Assembly (NCBI GenBank): GCA_039583875.1
Contig: CM077152.1
Span: forward strand, 23,721,538-23,785,537
Direction: 5' to 3'
Origin: Platanthera guangdongensis
Lineage: Eukaryota > Streptophyta > Magnoliopsida > Asparagales > Orchidaceae
DNA length: 64,000 nucleotides
The notes under the pieces are model-generated. The model worked only from the letters and a program-made list of their open reading frames with translations, did no database searches and had not been told where the DNA came from. This document shows, piece by piece, positions 43,928-56,429 of the stretch (within the stretch, counting starts at the first letter, position 1; each line of letters opens with the position of its first letter). Made by a program: the position numbers and the translations under genes.

Positions 43928-46900
43928 GTGGAGGTTGAATTTTCTGATGGGAGTTCATTCAATTTATCAGCCGAGTTTCTCAGGGTATATAGCCCTGCTG
44001 TCGATAGCAAGATTAGGTCAGTGGGTGGTGAGAAGGTACTGTTATGGTCTAATATTTGTGTAAAGATAAAGTTCCTTGTATTAAGACTTAGTTGTATGTG
44101 ATTTCCTAGAGTTCCTATTATCCGTTGCAAGTGATAATTCTGCATATTAATACCAGATTAGTTTTTTTTTCAGTTTACTTTATTTTATAGAAATATAGAT
44201 ATTGAAATTTTTTGTGATTAGTCTGCTTTGACTTTTGCGAAGAGAAATGTAATGAATTATATTAAAATCTACTCGCCCTTTCTCTTCTTTTCCCGTACTA
44301 TTATGGTCTGTGATACGCACAGATCATGCCACAAATTTAATGTATAGATATAGTACATATTTTTAGGCAAGCGCACCTATCGTTCGTAGTAGTTAATTCA
44401 CTATATCAATGTAGTATTCCACAGGCCTTCATAAATACCTTACTTCATTTCTCATCCTATTATCATATCAATTTTAAGATGGATAGTCTTAATCTAGGAT
44501 ATGATTGTCCTAAATCAAAATAGTGTTTGATGCAATGATAGATCTAAAATGGAGAATCCTTTAGAATTAACAAATATTGGTTTTGTTCTGTGAAGAGTAA
44601 GTATTTTCATGATATAATAAAATATAAATTTTTTGTTTAAAAATAATGATTTATCCCTCTTCTTCATACTATCTAGACCGTTGGGGTTCCACACCACTCC
44701 GATTTCTTTGGGCGAGATAACCGTAACTCTTATTTTAGATTGGCTTCCTGAGATTTGAACTATAAGTAGGGGATCTAAAGATTGCCTTATCACATTGCGA
44801 ACCCCGTCACTAGATTTTGCAACGTCCTAGAAGGAAGAGCAAGAATTCCCATTCTTTTAGGAAATCAACCTATCCTTTTTATCCTTTAATGTGTTTACAT
44901 ATTATAACAATACCCAAAATCATATGACTTGAGTTACTAGTAACTAATATGAACTCGTATTCTAGAACTACCGATTTATTCTTTTATTAACTTTGGATAA
45001 AACTCTAGGGAATAAGAACAGCAACAACAACTCTCTAGGGAATAAGAAAACTGGAGAAAATTAAAGGTTTTAATAAACAAAGTAAAATATATATCATTTG
45101 AACACTTAAAAGTATATGATTACATGAATAAATACACACAAGATACATATGAAGAGAGAGGAAGAAGAAAAAAAATATAAGAAACCTACTAAATAAGCTT
45201 CCTTTCTCCACGTGTTCTTCTCTTTCTCCCCTTTTCTTTAGTGTTCATCCCTAATTTGGATTTTCTCTCATTTCTGGATCAAATATGGCATGCTTTCTTT
45301 AGGTCAAAAGATTATATTTAAAGATAACTTCTGTCTGCGGCAATTTAGCATGCACATGATCAGCGGCACACGGTCGTGTGTCTCAATCATCGCGCTGATT
45401 CACTTCTCTACGCGTGTGGATGCCAGAACATGAATAAAACCGACACACGGGCATGACACACGGTCCTGCGCACCTCAAAAAACGCACCTTCTCACTCCAA
45501 ACTGCCGGCCACGTGTTATGACAGGAATCAATGTCGTCTCTTGGTCGAATTGGTGCTTATCCCTTCATTCTTTTTATCCAAATTGCATAATTTGCCCTAT
45601 TTTGATTAAATCAATTATTCCTACCGGCACACTTAAACAAACATTCAAAATACCAAATATCATATTAAAAACACTTATTTAATTTATTTTAAAGGAAATA
45701 AACAATGATGAAACATAGAATTATCATATATAATTTGGCTGCATCAGTATACCATTCTGATTTTATTAGATTTGTGAGTTTTTGTCGGTTTGATCATGAT
45801 GTTTATACTCTTTTGTTGTGATCTATTTGATAATGAGATTCGGTTTGAACTCAGTTGAGGTTGGATACTTCATTTGTGTCTGGCTTAGTTATTGTGGTTG
45901 TTATACATACATAGATTGAAAATGTTCTTAAAAAGTTAGGAATTACAATACATAAACATCCCAAGTAAAGATCAACATGTTAAGGTAGATGTATGCTACA
46001 AATTTTATAAACCAGCAAGATATTGCTGTAAAATAAATAAAGAAGATAAAAGATCACTACATAGGAGGTGGCATGGACTGTCTTTTTCTTCAAAGGCTAG
46101 GTTCTCTGTTAGGCAATGAGGAGAAGGGGAAGCGCACACAAAATATTCAATGAAGAAAAAAGATATGCTATACCTTGTGAGATATGCTCTCATAGAATAC
46201 AACTTGGGGTTGGTTTCTCGCTCATCACAAGACTGAAACTCACATACAAGATAGATGATATGCCATAACATGGCACTTCTTTATGTAAACTCTCTAGAAA
46301 CTCTAGGCGACAAGCAGTTAATGTAGTCAGAGCAAAATACTGACTTCGGTAGTAGAGTGCGGGAAACTTCAGTAGAGTAACAAAGCCTGTAGTGGGGGTT
46401 GCATCTGGCATGATAAACGCAATGATGGTGGCGGTTGGAAAAAATGGAAAATAAATCTCTCAAGTGAGTGTGGAAAGTAAAGTCATCGGTGAAAGGATCA
46501 ACAATGTTTTGTCAGTTGCAAAATGATGCGCAAGCGATGTTGGTTGCGAGAAAGATGATGGAAGAAGTGTAGCGACACCCGACCGGTGTTGATGGGTTGC
46601 AAGAGATAACAAGGCGGGGTTGGGGTGCTTTAAGTTTGATGGTGCGTTCTTGGGGGAGTTTGTGGGCTTGGGTCTGAGAGGGAGAATTTGTGGGCTTGAG
46701 TGAATATGAATGTGTCAATATGGTTGCAGGGAATGTAATGAGAGCATATTGGAGTGTATAGGGCGGCGTGTCAAGGGGTGTATTATTTAACATCAACATG
46801 GGTGGAATTTTTTTTTTGGGGTTGGGTTTGTGATGCAGGACAAGCATCACACCTGCCTGCTATCCTGACATCACTGCTAGGAGGCTCACCCTGACATCTC

Positions 46901-49514
46901 ATCAAGACAATGATGATATCAGGGTGGTAGGCAGGTGTGACGCCTGTCCTGCATCTGTTTGTGGGTCTGTTGAGAGTGGAAAGAAGGAGCAATACTTTAG
47001 GAGCTCGTGATGGGATGGAGGGAGGGGCGATGTTGCATGAGAGGATAAAAAGCTGTCTTAGAATGTGTTTATTGGGCCCAAGGAGAGGAAAAATGGCTCG
47101 TGTGAGAAAACGAAAAGACGAGGGAATGGATCTTTGGGCAATCATTCGTGGACTGCGAGTCATCGTGTTTGCTTTTGAGGGAGTAGGTGGGTGTATTGTT
47201 TACAATGTGGATCTCCAATGATGGGAGAAGAAATCAGGGCAACTAAGGGTGATATCTAGATTGGATTGTTGGACTATGGGTTGATGTGGTTGTTGACACG
47301 GTGGCAGAGGCAGAGGAAAGGGACAATGTTGCCAATGCTTGGGGGGAGGGGTGGGGGTTACCTGTATTGGCTGGAAATGAAAGGAGGTGAAGGAATGTGA
47401 AGGTGTTGGGGGAGGGTGAAAGTAAGTTTCAGTGTGCTGGAACCGTGGGTACTGTGACGACGTAGCTAAGATGGATTATGGAGACAATGTGTGGCATGAT
47501 TAGCAGCGAGAATGGACTATGGAAGCAATGTGTGGCATGGTTGGCAGCTGGAATGGAACTGGCGAAATGTTATGCGAGTTAAAGTTGAAGTGGATGGAGC
47601 AGCAAGATGGAGAGTCGGTGGTAATTAAGGGAGTTGATGGAGCGGTAGTGTGCATGTGAACCGGGTGCAGGAGAGTAGGGGTGCTGACGATTGTGTTTCC
47701 AATGAAAAAAATGCAAATATGTTGTCAAATGCCACATTTTCCTACAAGCTGGATTATGTTGTCGTGAATGTTGCACGAGAGTGTTTGATGTTGGTGAGGG
47801 TAACATCCATGCAGCCAAAACTAACGTGAATGGAGGCCATTGTTTTTTCCATCTTGTCAACGAGAGTTGCAAGTAGCGTCGAACCTTACACCAATAGTAG
47901 TGTTAGTCGGAACCCAATGGCTAATGGAGATCACTGGTGTGAGCATTATGCTAGACCAGTTGTTAGGCAGTGAAGTGAAGGGTGAAGTACACGAGAGATT
48001 GTGCGAATAAGAAAATTTATACCAACATTCAAGAGACATGACTTTGTCGAATACAACTTGAGGGCTGGTTCCTTGCCCAACCCAAGGCCGAGATTCACAT
48101 ACAAGATAGATGATACGTCTTAATTTGACATTCATTTATATAGACTTTGATGGTTCGGGCATGTGCGATAAACATTAAAAAATGCACCAATTAGACGAGT
48201 ACATTGTGTTAGGCTTTGTTTGGGATAACAGTGGTGGTGACAAAAACTCCTTCCAAAACATCACATTGAGGCCCCAAATATGTTGTTTTTAGGTGAAACA
48301 CCATTATGGTACGCCCTCCATGTTCGTGGGATTCCTCGAACAGTGTTTCGCTGTCCTTTTCATAAAAGTTGTGGGTGGCCTTAGAATTGCATTTGTCTTT
48401 TGTTATTTCTTATCCATTTTCTCGTGTGTAATAGCAATAGAGACGTTCAACATTGGTGGCCGAGATGGAAGCCGGCATCGGATTCCCAAATTCAATGGAA
48501 ATCTCACTTATGATTTAGGTTCATGTAATTTGATGAAGGAAAAGCCTATGGGAAGAGAGGATGCCAAGTGGCTCGGCGAGTCTGCGGCAAAGATATCATT
48601 TTGGTACTTGACTTCTCTCTCATTGGCAACATTCTCGTCATTGTTGGCGGTTGCCGTCACTCCCTCTTAATCATAGATTGCATATTAGATTCTCTCAAAC
48701 CCCGTCCTCCAGATCTTAGATCCCAGTTCATCACACCTGCTTTCTCATTACTATCGTGGTACTTTAAATACCTTCTTCTATCCGAATCCATCTTCCAAAT
48801 CTATAGCTGGATCCATTCTAAATGGCGTTAGAAAGAAAGTTTATCTAAACAACTTCTATTTTTTCCTACCATTGATTTCCCACTGTTTTATTCCCACCAT
48901 CGGTTCCCTACCACTGCTTTCCCCACCTCTACCTCCTTCCCAAACAGATCCTTGGTATCCAAGAATTAGATAAGAGACGGGGACCTAATGTACTATGGAT
49001 AAAACTTGTTCAAGTCTTCAAGATGACTTGCCTAATTTAGATTTAACATTTAGATAATACTTGTTTTTATGAACAGATGGAAAATGATAATTATTCAAGC
49101 CGTTAAGGCTACTGATGATGATGACGTTATCATTGACCATTATAGAGCAAGAATAAGCAAGTTTAAGTACGTAGCCAATTCCATATTCTAATTGTATAAT
49201 TTTTTCGTTATCTTGAGGTGTAGGTCATATTTGGGAGGCGTCATGTTGGAGTCATGTCAGCTGAATCAGTAGGCAACTATGGAATTAGGTAAGAGATAAT
49301 GCTCTACCTCTTACCAATTTGCTCTAAAACTGTAGTTTTTCTAAGGATGTTCTATTTATCTTCCAGGATTTCTTTCGATGACTTGCATAAGACTGGGATC
49401 TACACGTGGGACTACTTCTATCATCTGGGTTCCAACAAGTTCACCCTCATGAGGAGCTACATCCAAACTTTGAAGAAACACGGTCTTAGTCGGGATCCAC
49501 AAAGGAAAAAATGA
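43928..49514 (+). CDS. DUF971 (GBBH-like N-terminal domain) protein, three 3' exons
   Basis: Exons 43928-44035 (36 codons, VEVEFSDGSSFNLSAEFLRV), 49224-49288 (VIFGRRHVGVMSAESVGNYG) and 49367-49514 (ISFDDLHKTGIYTWDYFYHL, ending PQRKK and TGA at 49512). Splice sites are canonical: CATACAG|GTGG, AGAAG|GTACTG, GTGTAG|GTCA, ATTAG|GTAAGA and TTCCAG|GATT, and the phases agree. This is the complete DUF971 fold, also found at the C-terminus of HCF101-type P-loop proteins and the N-terminus of gamma-butyrobetaine hydroxylases. The precise role of the stand-alone plant protein is not known to me. The second intron is 5.2 kb and full of repeats. The first exon, expected to encode a short N-terminal (possibly targeting) segment, is not in view. 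Reading frames are undamaged, so the gene is probably alive. Confidence 0.88.
46050..46292. repeat. Direct repeat copy 1 in the large DUF971 intron
   Basis: Similar to 47910-48152. The best shared part is GAATACAACTTG...CACATACAAGATAGATGATA (46195-46262 against 48050-48117), with matching TTAGGCARTGARG upstream. Spacing is about 1.86 kb. It may be the terminal repeats of an unknown small element or an old duplication. Confidence 0.6.
46833..46954. mobile_element. Small foldback MITE, 122 bp
   Basis: Inverted ends of about 40 bp start ATGCAGGACAAGCATCACAC and, from the right, ATGCAGGACAGGCGTCACAC. Flanks TTTGTG (46827-46832) and TTTGTG (46958-46963 region) hint at a duplication but do not abut cleanly. 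Superfamily not assigned. Confidence 0.7.
47470..47552. repeat. About 41-bp tandem duplication in the DUF971 intron
   Basis: ATGGAYTATGGARRCAATGTGTGGCATG occurs twice in a row, followed by RTTRGCAGC. Confidence 0.75.
47910..48152. repeat. Direct repeat copy 2 in the large DUF971 intron
   Basis: Partner of 46050-46292. The two copies lie in the same orientation. Confidence 0.6.
48213..48955. mobile_element. Possible PIF/Harbinger-type MITE in the DUF971 intron
   Basis: Left GGCTTTGTTTGGGATAACAG and, from the right, GGATCTGTTTGGGAAGGAGG share the GTTTGGGA core of such ends. TTA precedes the left end but TTG follows the right end. It contains an open frame (48293-48670) that I do not recognise and do not support as a gene. 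Confidence 0.35.
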
Positions 49515-49879
49515 ATTTTCAAATGGCTTAACTATATAATGGTACATATCTTATCATCGTTATCATTATCTGTTTGGAATATACTCGGAAAATTTCAATC
49601 TTCGTTCTGTTAGATGTTGATCTAGGCTCGGACAAAATTACCGGAATCTGCCTTCAAAGTTTACATTGCTAACATACATGTAGGTTAACAATGTAAACTT
49701 AGAGGGGAGGTTTTGGTGATTTTACAGGATAGAGGCGAGATCCCTGTAGTTGTGTAAAGTTATTGGGGAGATCCCAGTAAGTGACCCTTCATTTATTACT
49801 CTTTCTAATAAATGCTTGCTTATGATTAATCACTTGTAATGTTCCAATGTTACTGCTAACCACATTGGATGTAGGCCTG

Positions 49880-51828
49880 CTGCATGGTAATGTCACAAAT
49901 TGATTATTTTATGACTCGCAAAATGGATAAAATGATTTGTAAGGATTGCAAAGTCATAACAGGAGAAAGTTTGACAACACAACATAGGTTAGTGGTGTTA
50001 GACGTACAAATTAAGTATAATAAATTTAAGACAAAAACAAAAATACTGAAAAAAATTCGGTGGTGAAACTTGAAGATGAAAAAACAGTTGCTTTCAGGAC
50101 AACAATTATGTAACAACTAGTTGATGACTCTTATGTTAATCCTAGTGTCTCATCAGAAGTTATGTCTTCACATTTAAGAATAAGTGCAAAGAACATACTT
50201 GAAGTATCAAAAGGTCACGTGCACCCAAATACACAATCTTGGTGGTGCAAAGTGAAAGTGCAAGACAAAGTGAGGGCAAAAATGATTAGTTATAAACCAC
50301 TCTACACTTGTAGGAATAATGAAAACTTAGTCAGGTATAAAGTTGCAAAAAAAGAAGCTAAACATGCAGTAAGTAAAACAAGAAGTCAAGCTTATGAATA
50401 ATTTTATAAGTGACTAGATATCAAAGATTGAGAGCGTGACATATATAAAATTGCTCGAGATAGAAAAAAGAAGATAAGAGATTTTAGTTAAGCAAAGTGC
50501 ATAAATGATGAAACAAATACAGTTTTGATAGATGATGTAGATATTAAAGAGTAATGAAAAAAATATACTTTTATCAACTCTATAATGAAACAAACACAAT
50601 GAATTGAACTTGAAACAGTTAAGTAAATCGGACGAGTATAAGAACATAACGTTTTATCGTAAAATTCATGTATCAGAGATAAATGATGATCTAAAAATGA
50701 TGAAAAATAAAAAAACGGTTGTGTCAGATGATATACCTATTGAAGTATGAAAATATATAGAGAATGAAAAAAATTTTGCGACTTACTGTTTTTTGATAAG
50801 ATACTGAAGTCAAAAAGGATGTCAAACTAATGAAGAGAAATATCTTGATACCTTTGTATAAGAACAAAATAGATATACAAAATTGTGTTAATTACAGAAG
50901 AATTAAATTGATGAGTCATACTATGAAACTATGAGAACGTGTAATAAAAAGGAGAGTAAGACGGGAGACTAACATCTCAGAGAATCAATTTGGATTCATA
51001 CCATGGCGGTCGACCATGAAAGCTATACATCTCTTGAGGAGACTAATTGACAACCACCAAAAAATAAAACAAGATTTGCATATGTTGTTTATCGATCTTG
51101 AGAAGGCTTATGATAGAATTCCAAGAGAGATTTTATGGAGAATCTTAGAAAAGAAAGGTGTAAATGTATCATACATTGACATAATCAAAGATATGTGTAC
51201 AAATTTAGTGACAAGGGTGAGGATATCTGAAGGATTAACACAGGAATTCCCTCACTATTGGCTTACATCAAAATTTAGCCTTAAGCCTTTATCTCTTTAC
51301 CCTTATCTTAGATGGGCTCACCGGACATATCCAACAAGCAATATCTTGGTGTTTATTGTTTGCGAATGATATCGTTTTGGTCGATGAGATGCACGAGGGT
51401 GTAAACACAAGACTTGAATCTTGGCGAGACACTTTAGAAAAGAAGGGTTTTAGGTTGAGCAGGGCAAAGACGGAGTATATGTAGTTTAAATTTAGCACTG
51501 TAAGAAGGACGGATGATTTCATTATTATGTTGGGTGATCAAGATATTTCCCGTAGTGAGTGTTTTAAATATCTTGGATCGATAGTTCAAAAAGATGGAGG
51601 TATTGATAAAGATGTGACACATAGAATCCAAGCGGGTTGGTTGAAGTGGAGAGGCGCGTTAGAGATCTTATGTGACCGTAAAGTACCATTAATACTTAAA
51701 AGCAAGTTTTATCGTACTGCAATTAGACCAGCGATGATCTATGGTTCTGAGTGTTGGGCAGTGAATTGTGTACATGAGCAAAAAATGAGTTGCGGAATGA
51801 GAATGCTTAGGTTGATGTGTGGACACAC
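49880..51828 (+). pseudogene. LINE copy (LINE+), left part: endonuclease end and RT
   Basis: Begins within the endonuclease C-terminus (SQIDYFMTRKMDKMICKDCK, SLTTQHRLVVLDVQI at 49892-50020). RT follows: MKAIHLLRRLIDNHQKIKQD and DLHMLFIDLEKAYDRIPREI at 51016-51130, then [15 protein letters not shown] near 51738. Many stops and frameshifts. At 51828 the copy is broken by an inverted LINE and resumes at 57978. No active-site claim is made, because the FADD-type motif region (51360-51370, reading FANDIVLVD) is shifted. Confidence 0.9.
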
Positions 51829-51999
51829 AACAACAACACTCAAGCCTTTATCCCACTACAGTGGGGTCGGTTATATGGATCCTTTGTCGCCATTGTGCCC
51901 TATCTTTTGTCATATTCTCACTAATGCCTAAGTAAATCATGTCTTTCCTTACAGTTTCATTCCAAGTCTTTATTGGTCTACCCCTCCCTCATTTAATAT
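51829..51999 (-). repeat. LINE- (3' end), left of copia element F
   Basis: Antisense LINE 3' end. The TTGTTGTTGTT-type tail lies at 51829-51840, directly after the target duplication TGTGGACACAC (51818-51828). It matches the sense 3' ends at 42370-42530 and 58140-58370. It continues at 57562. Confidence 0.9.
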
Positions 52000-52189
52000 T
52001 GTAAAGAGAGGCCTCAAACCTTGTATATACTTCTTGAATGATAAATTACAAGTATGAATACATTTATATAAGAGAAGAGGAAGGAGAGAAATCCCAATCC
52101 AAGATGTGAGACTAATACAAAGAGAGAGGGAAAAGAGAAAAATGGGCCCCTAGATGGGCCCTTAATTGGGCTTTTCTAACACTCCCCCG

Positions 52190-55100
52190 CAAGCTGGAGC
52201 GTACAAGTCGTAGGCACCAAGCTTGGATAAAACTGGTAGTATAGAGGCCGGGAGAGAGCTTTAGTCAGGATGTCAGCAACTTGGTTTGTAGCAGGAACAT
52301 GCTCCAAATCTATCTTCTTTGATTGTACTTTTTCCCGAATAAAGTGACAGTTAACTTCAATATGCTTTGTCTGTTCGTGAAAGATCAGATTCTTGACAAT
52401 ATGTATTGCTGCTTGACTATCACAAAATAGGGTCGCCGGTGATGAGAGACTAACACCAAGTCTCCCAGAAGGCTCTCAAGCCAAGTTAATTCGGAAACAA
52501 CAGCAGCCATATCCCGGTACTCGGCTTCAACAGAAGAGCGAGCAACCACAGTCTGTTTCTTGCTTCACCAAGTTATGAGATGTCCACCGAAGTAGGTACA
52601 GAAACCAGTTGTGGAACGCCTATCATCAATGGATCCGGCATAGTCAGCGTCAGAGTACGCGACAAGAAATAGAGATGTGAATGGCTTGTACACAAGCTCT
52701 TGTCCTAGAGCATTCTTGAGATATCGAAGAATGCACTCGACACCTTGAAGATGAGATGTCCGAGGAGCATGCATAAAACAACTCACAACTCCCACGACAA
52801 AAGAGATGTCTGGTCGAGTAACCGTAAGATAGATCAGCTTCCCAACCAAGCGTCTATAGTTTTCCGGATTTGCAAGCAGCTTATCAGAGTCAGAGCTGTG
52901 GGCCGAGAGCTTGTGATTAGCGTCCATAGGAGTATCCGCAGGTTTGCATCTAGAATAACCGGTATCATGAAGGAGGTCCATACAATACTTCCTCTGGGAT
53001 AACATAAGACCATCAGGACGTCGCGCAACCTCAAGCCCAAGAAAATACCGAAGGTTGCCAAGATCTTTGGTCAGAAAGGCGGAGTTCAACTGTTGCTTGA
53101 TATGTTGTATCCCTGTAGTATCGTCGCCAGTAATGAGGATATCGTCAACATAGACAAGTAGGATCACAGTTCCGGTTGACCGGTGTCGGGTGAAGAGAGA
53201 AAAGTCAGCCGAGCTCCGAATGAAGCCAATATCACAGACAACCTTGCTGAATTTTTCAAACCAAGTGCGCGGGGACTGTTTGAGACCATAAATAGATTTC
53301 CGAAGATGACCGACCCGAGACTCCCCCGTGGTCTCAAACCCGGGAGGTTGGTTCATATAAACAGTCTCCTGCAGATCGCCGTTGTGGAAGACGTTCTTAA
53401 CATCCAACTGATAAAGAGGCCAATGACGATGAACAACCAAGGAGAGGAGAACGCGGACCATGTTCAATTTGGCCACCGGAGAGAAGGTTTCCTCATAACC
53501 AAGGTCATGTTGCTGAGTAAAACCCCGGGCGACGAGGCAGGCCATTAGCCGCTCAACGGTGCCATCCGCCGCATGTTTAACAACAAAGACCCACTTGCAG
53601 CTAACCCAGTGTTGGCCTGCAGGAAGAGCAACTAGATCCCAATTCCGGTTAGCCCAGAGAGCCCGCATTTCATCGTCCATGACCGCCCGCCACCTCGGGT
53701 GTTGAAGCGCCTCCTGCACAGTGTTAGAATAGAAATAGAGGAAAGAAAGGTGGAAAAGGCGTAGAGATGTGGAGTCAGTCGATGGAGAGAAACGTAGTTG
53801 GCCAAAGGATGAGCTGTAGAGGCAGGAGCTGGATCTGCCGGTGCCGGGGTGTCGCTGGGAGCAGGGAGCTGGTGCAGGGAATCATCCTTGGAGCAACGAC
53901 GATTGTAGACACAGATAAAGGGTGGAGGAACCCGAGGGGGTGCAAGGAGAGAGGAGGAAGGAGATGACAGAGAAGAGGGCGTGACAGGTACGACAGGCCG
54001 GGGAAGAGGAGAGGAAGACGAGGTGGGGGATGGTAAGTGGAAGGGCTGGTCTTCGCAGAAGGTGACATCTGCCGAGACGACTAACTTGTCATCAGAAGGA
54101 AAGTAACAAACATACCCCTTTTGAGTACGGGAGTAGCCAACAAACATATATTTTGCCGCCCTAGGAGAAAGTTTGTCGGAAGGGGGGCCAAGAAGATGAA
54201 CATAACAAATACACCCAAAGACCCGCGGGGTGAGAGAGGTGTGGTTGGTGGAAGGATAAAGGAGTTGGATAGGTGAGGCAAAGTCAAGAACAGACGAGGG
54301 TAGGCGGTTGATGAGATGACAAGCTGTGGATACGGCAAAATTCCAATATTCGATCGGAGCCTGCATTTGAAACATGAGGGACCGAGCAACATCGAGAAGA
54401 TGACGATTCTTCCGTTCGGCCACCCCGTTTTGCTGAGGCGTATACGCAAACGAAGTTTGATGGATGACGCCAAATTCGGTGCAAAGATTGGAGAAGGTGC
54501 GACCCGTATACTCGCGAGCATTATCAGTGCGGAGGATTTTGAGGGGGGTGGCGAACTGCGTACGCATCTCAGTTTAAAAAGCGCGAAACACAGATGTAAG
54601 TTCAGTACGATCATGTAGTAAATATAGTCACGTAGTACACGAGTAATCATCAATAAAGATGACAAAATAGCGAAATCCAAATATACTAGGGACTTTATAA
54701 GGGCCCCATACATCAGAATGAATTAAAGATAAAGGAGTATTACTCCCGGTACAGGCAGGGGGGAAGGAAGAACGATGCTGTTTGCCGTAGATACAAGATT
54801 CACAAGAGAACTCCCGTAAAGGAATATCAGGAAGAACCCGCTTGAGAATCGGAAAGGGAGCATGCCCAAGGCGGCGATGCCAATCGACAGTGGAGACGAC
54901 CGAGAGAAGAGTGGGTGAGATATCCAAGATGTAGAGTCCATTCAACAGCTGCCCCTACTAATGATACTTCGGGTACGACGATACTGCATAAGAAAAGAAG
55001 GAGAAAATGTTATGCAACAATCAAGGTTGTGCGTCAGGAGACTAACATAAAGTAAATTGAAAGGAGACCCCGTAACATGAAGAACCGAGGAAAGAGAAAG

Positions 55101-55514
55101 GGCCGGGGTAAGCTGGAGAGCAGCGACGCCAGAGACCGGTAGGGTGTCACCATTGGCCACAGTGATACACGGAGGATGAGCCGTCTGGAGATACTGGGAG
55201 GGCTTCTAGGAGGTAATATGGTGAGTAGCGCCGGAATCGACGATCCAGCGGGGGCTATGAGAGAGACATGTTATATCTTCTGCAGAGAAAGACGCAACCG
55301 AGCCGGAGAAGCGGCCGAGGGCACCCTGTAGCTGGTGGAGTTGGGTGCGGAGCTCATCAATATCTTGACGGGTAGTGGACGCCGGATCCTGAGTAGAAGC
55401 CCCAGTGGGAGCAGGAGCAACAGAGGAAATAGCAGCAAGGTGGGGAGGGAACCCATGCTTGCTGTAACCGATAGCCTCAAGATGACCACCCCGGACACAA
55501 TATGTGCATTTCAT
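52190..55514 (-). pseudogene. Copia pol of element F, interrupted
   Basis: On the minus strand: zinc-knuckle remnant CTYCVRGGHLEAIGY (last Cys replaced by Gly) near 55508, protease WIVDSGATHHITS at 55245-55207, pre-integrase LGHAPFPILKRVL and CESCIYGKQHRSSFP (about 54870-54770), integrase HSDVWGP, FIDDYS, RTDNAREYTG and QQNGVAERKNRH (about 54720-54390). RT and RNase H at 53719-52565 include PVAKLNMVRVLLSL, YGLKQSPRTW and YVDD (53152-53141, intact), then YSDADYAGSIDDRRST. Frame breaks occur near 55200-55160, 54943, 54628-54567 and 53640-53720, and a stop at about 52565 splits RNase H, whose end (VARSSVEAEYR) continues to about 52490. It cannot make a whole polyprotein. Confidence 0.95.
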
Positions 55515-55553
55515 AGATGAACGACCACCACGTCCTCGTCCCCAAGACGCAGG

Positions 55554-56429
55554 TCAGACCCCTCGAGTGGAAGATCCACGAGCAGGTGAGGGGGGGGGGT
55601 CAGAAGGAGAGGTTGTTCCACGAGCAGGTGGGGGGGGGGGGGTCGGAAGGAGAGGTTGTTGAAGAAGAGCCGGTGCAAATCCGGGAGGAGCCTCAGTAGG
55701 AGGCGTAACTCTAAGCAGCATTGAGCAGACATCAGACAATGAAGGAGTCACTGTGGAAGAAAGGATCTGGGCCCGAACACTATGCAGGTGGGGCGGAACA
55801 CGAGACATCATCATCGCGATGATGGCAGCCTCTTTCTGGTCCCGTTGAGTAGCTAGATCAGTAGTTGGAGCCTGATGTTGAATCCAAGCCTCGGCCAGGG
55901 TCTTTTCCTGGGCGACGAAAGAGATCATATCGCCGGGAGCACCAGGAGCAAGGTTCTGAAGGTCGGAGAGAATATCATATAAGTGCTGAAGACAGTTGTG
56001 CCCAGAGTAAAAAGAGTGGAGCTCCTCCCACATGGCCTTGGCCGTGTCATGATACATGGCCATCCTGTAGGGCTCGGTGTCCATAGAGTTGAAGAGCCAG
56101 GACCGGACCCGACCATCATCGCGAAGCCAGTCATCAGAGGGAGCATCAGGGGTAGCTCGGGTCAAGTGGTGAAGAAGACCCTTTGTCTGCCGAACACGAC
56201 GAACAGAGTGAACCCATTCGACGAAATTTTGTTTCCCAGTCAGAGAAATGGTAGTAATCCGTAGCTCATCACAGAGTTCGGAAGCCGTAGCAGCCGCACG
56301 GGATGACAGAGCGGAAGTAGCAGCGGAAGCCATACGGCTAGCAGAAGAGGCCGGGCTTCTAGCAAGAGAAGCCAGGCGGCTAGCAAGAGAGGACAGGCGG
56401 CTTGGCAGAGACGGTCGGGCGGCTAGCAA
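55554..56429 (-). pseudogene. Copia gag of element F
   Basis: From residue about 46 the frame matches copia gag: DELRITTISLTGKQNFVEWV, YRMAMYHDTAKAMWEELHSF and DMISFVAQEKTLAEAWIQHQ. The first 45 residues (Leu/Ala/Ser/Arg-rich) come from repeats in the leader, so the true start may be the Met near 56332. The C-terminus is Pro-rich over G runs (minus-strand C runs at 55588-55640) and is separated from the zinc knuckle by a frameshift, probably slippage in those runs. Confidence 0.88.

Noticed and set aside
48293..48670. 125-codon hydrophobic open frame in the DUF971 intron
   Set aside because: No recognised motif, lies in a MITE-like segment and shows no coding bias that I can judge.
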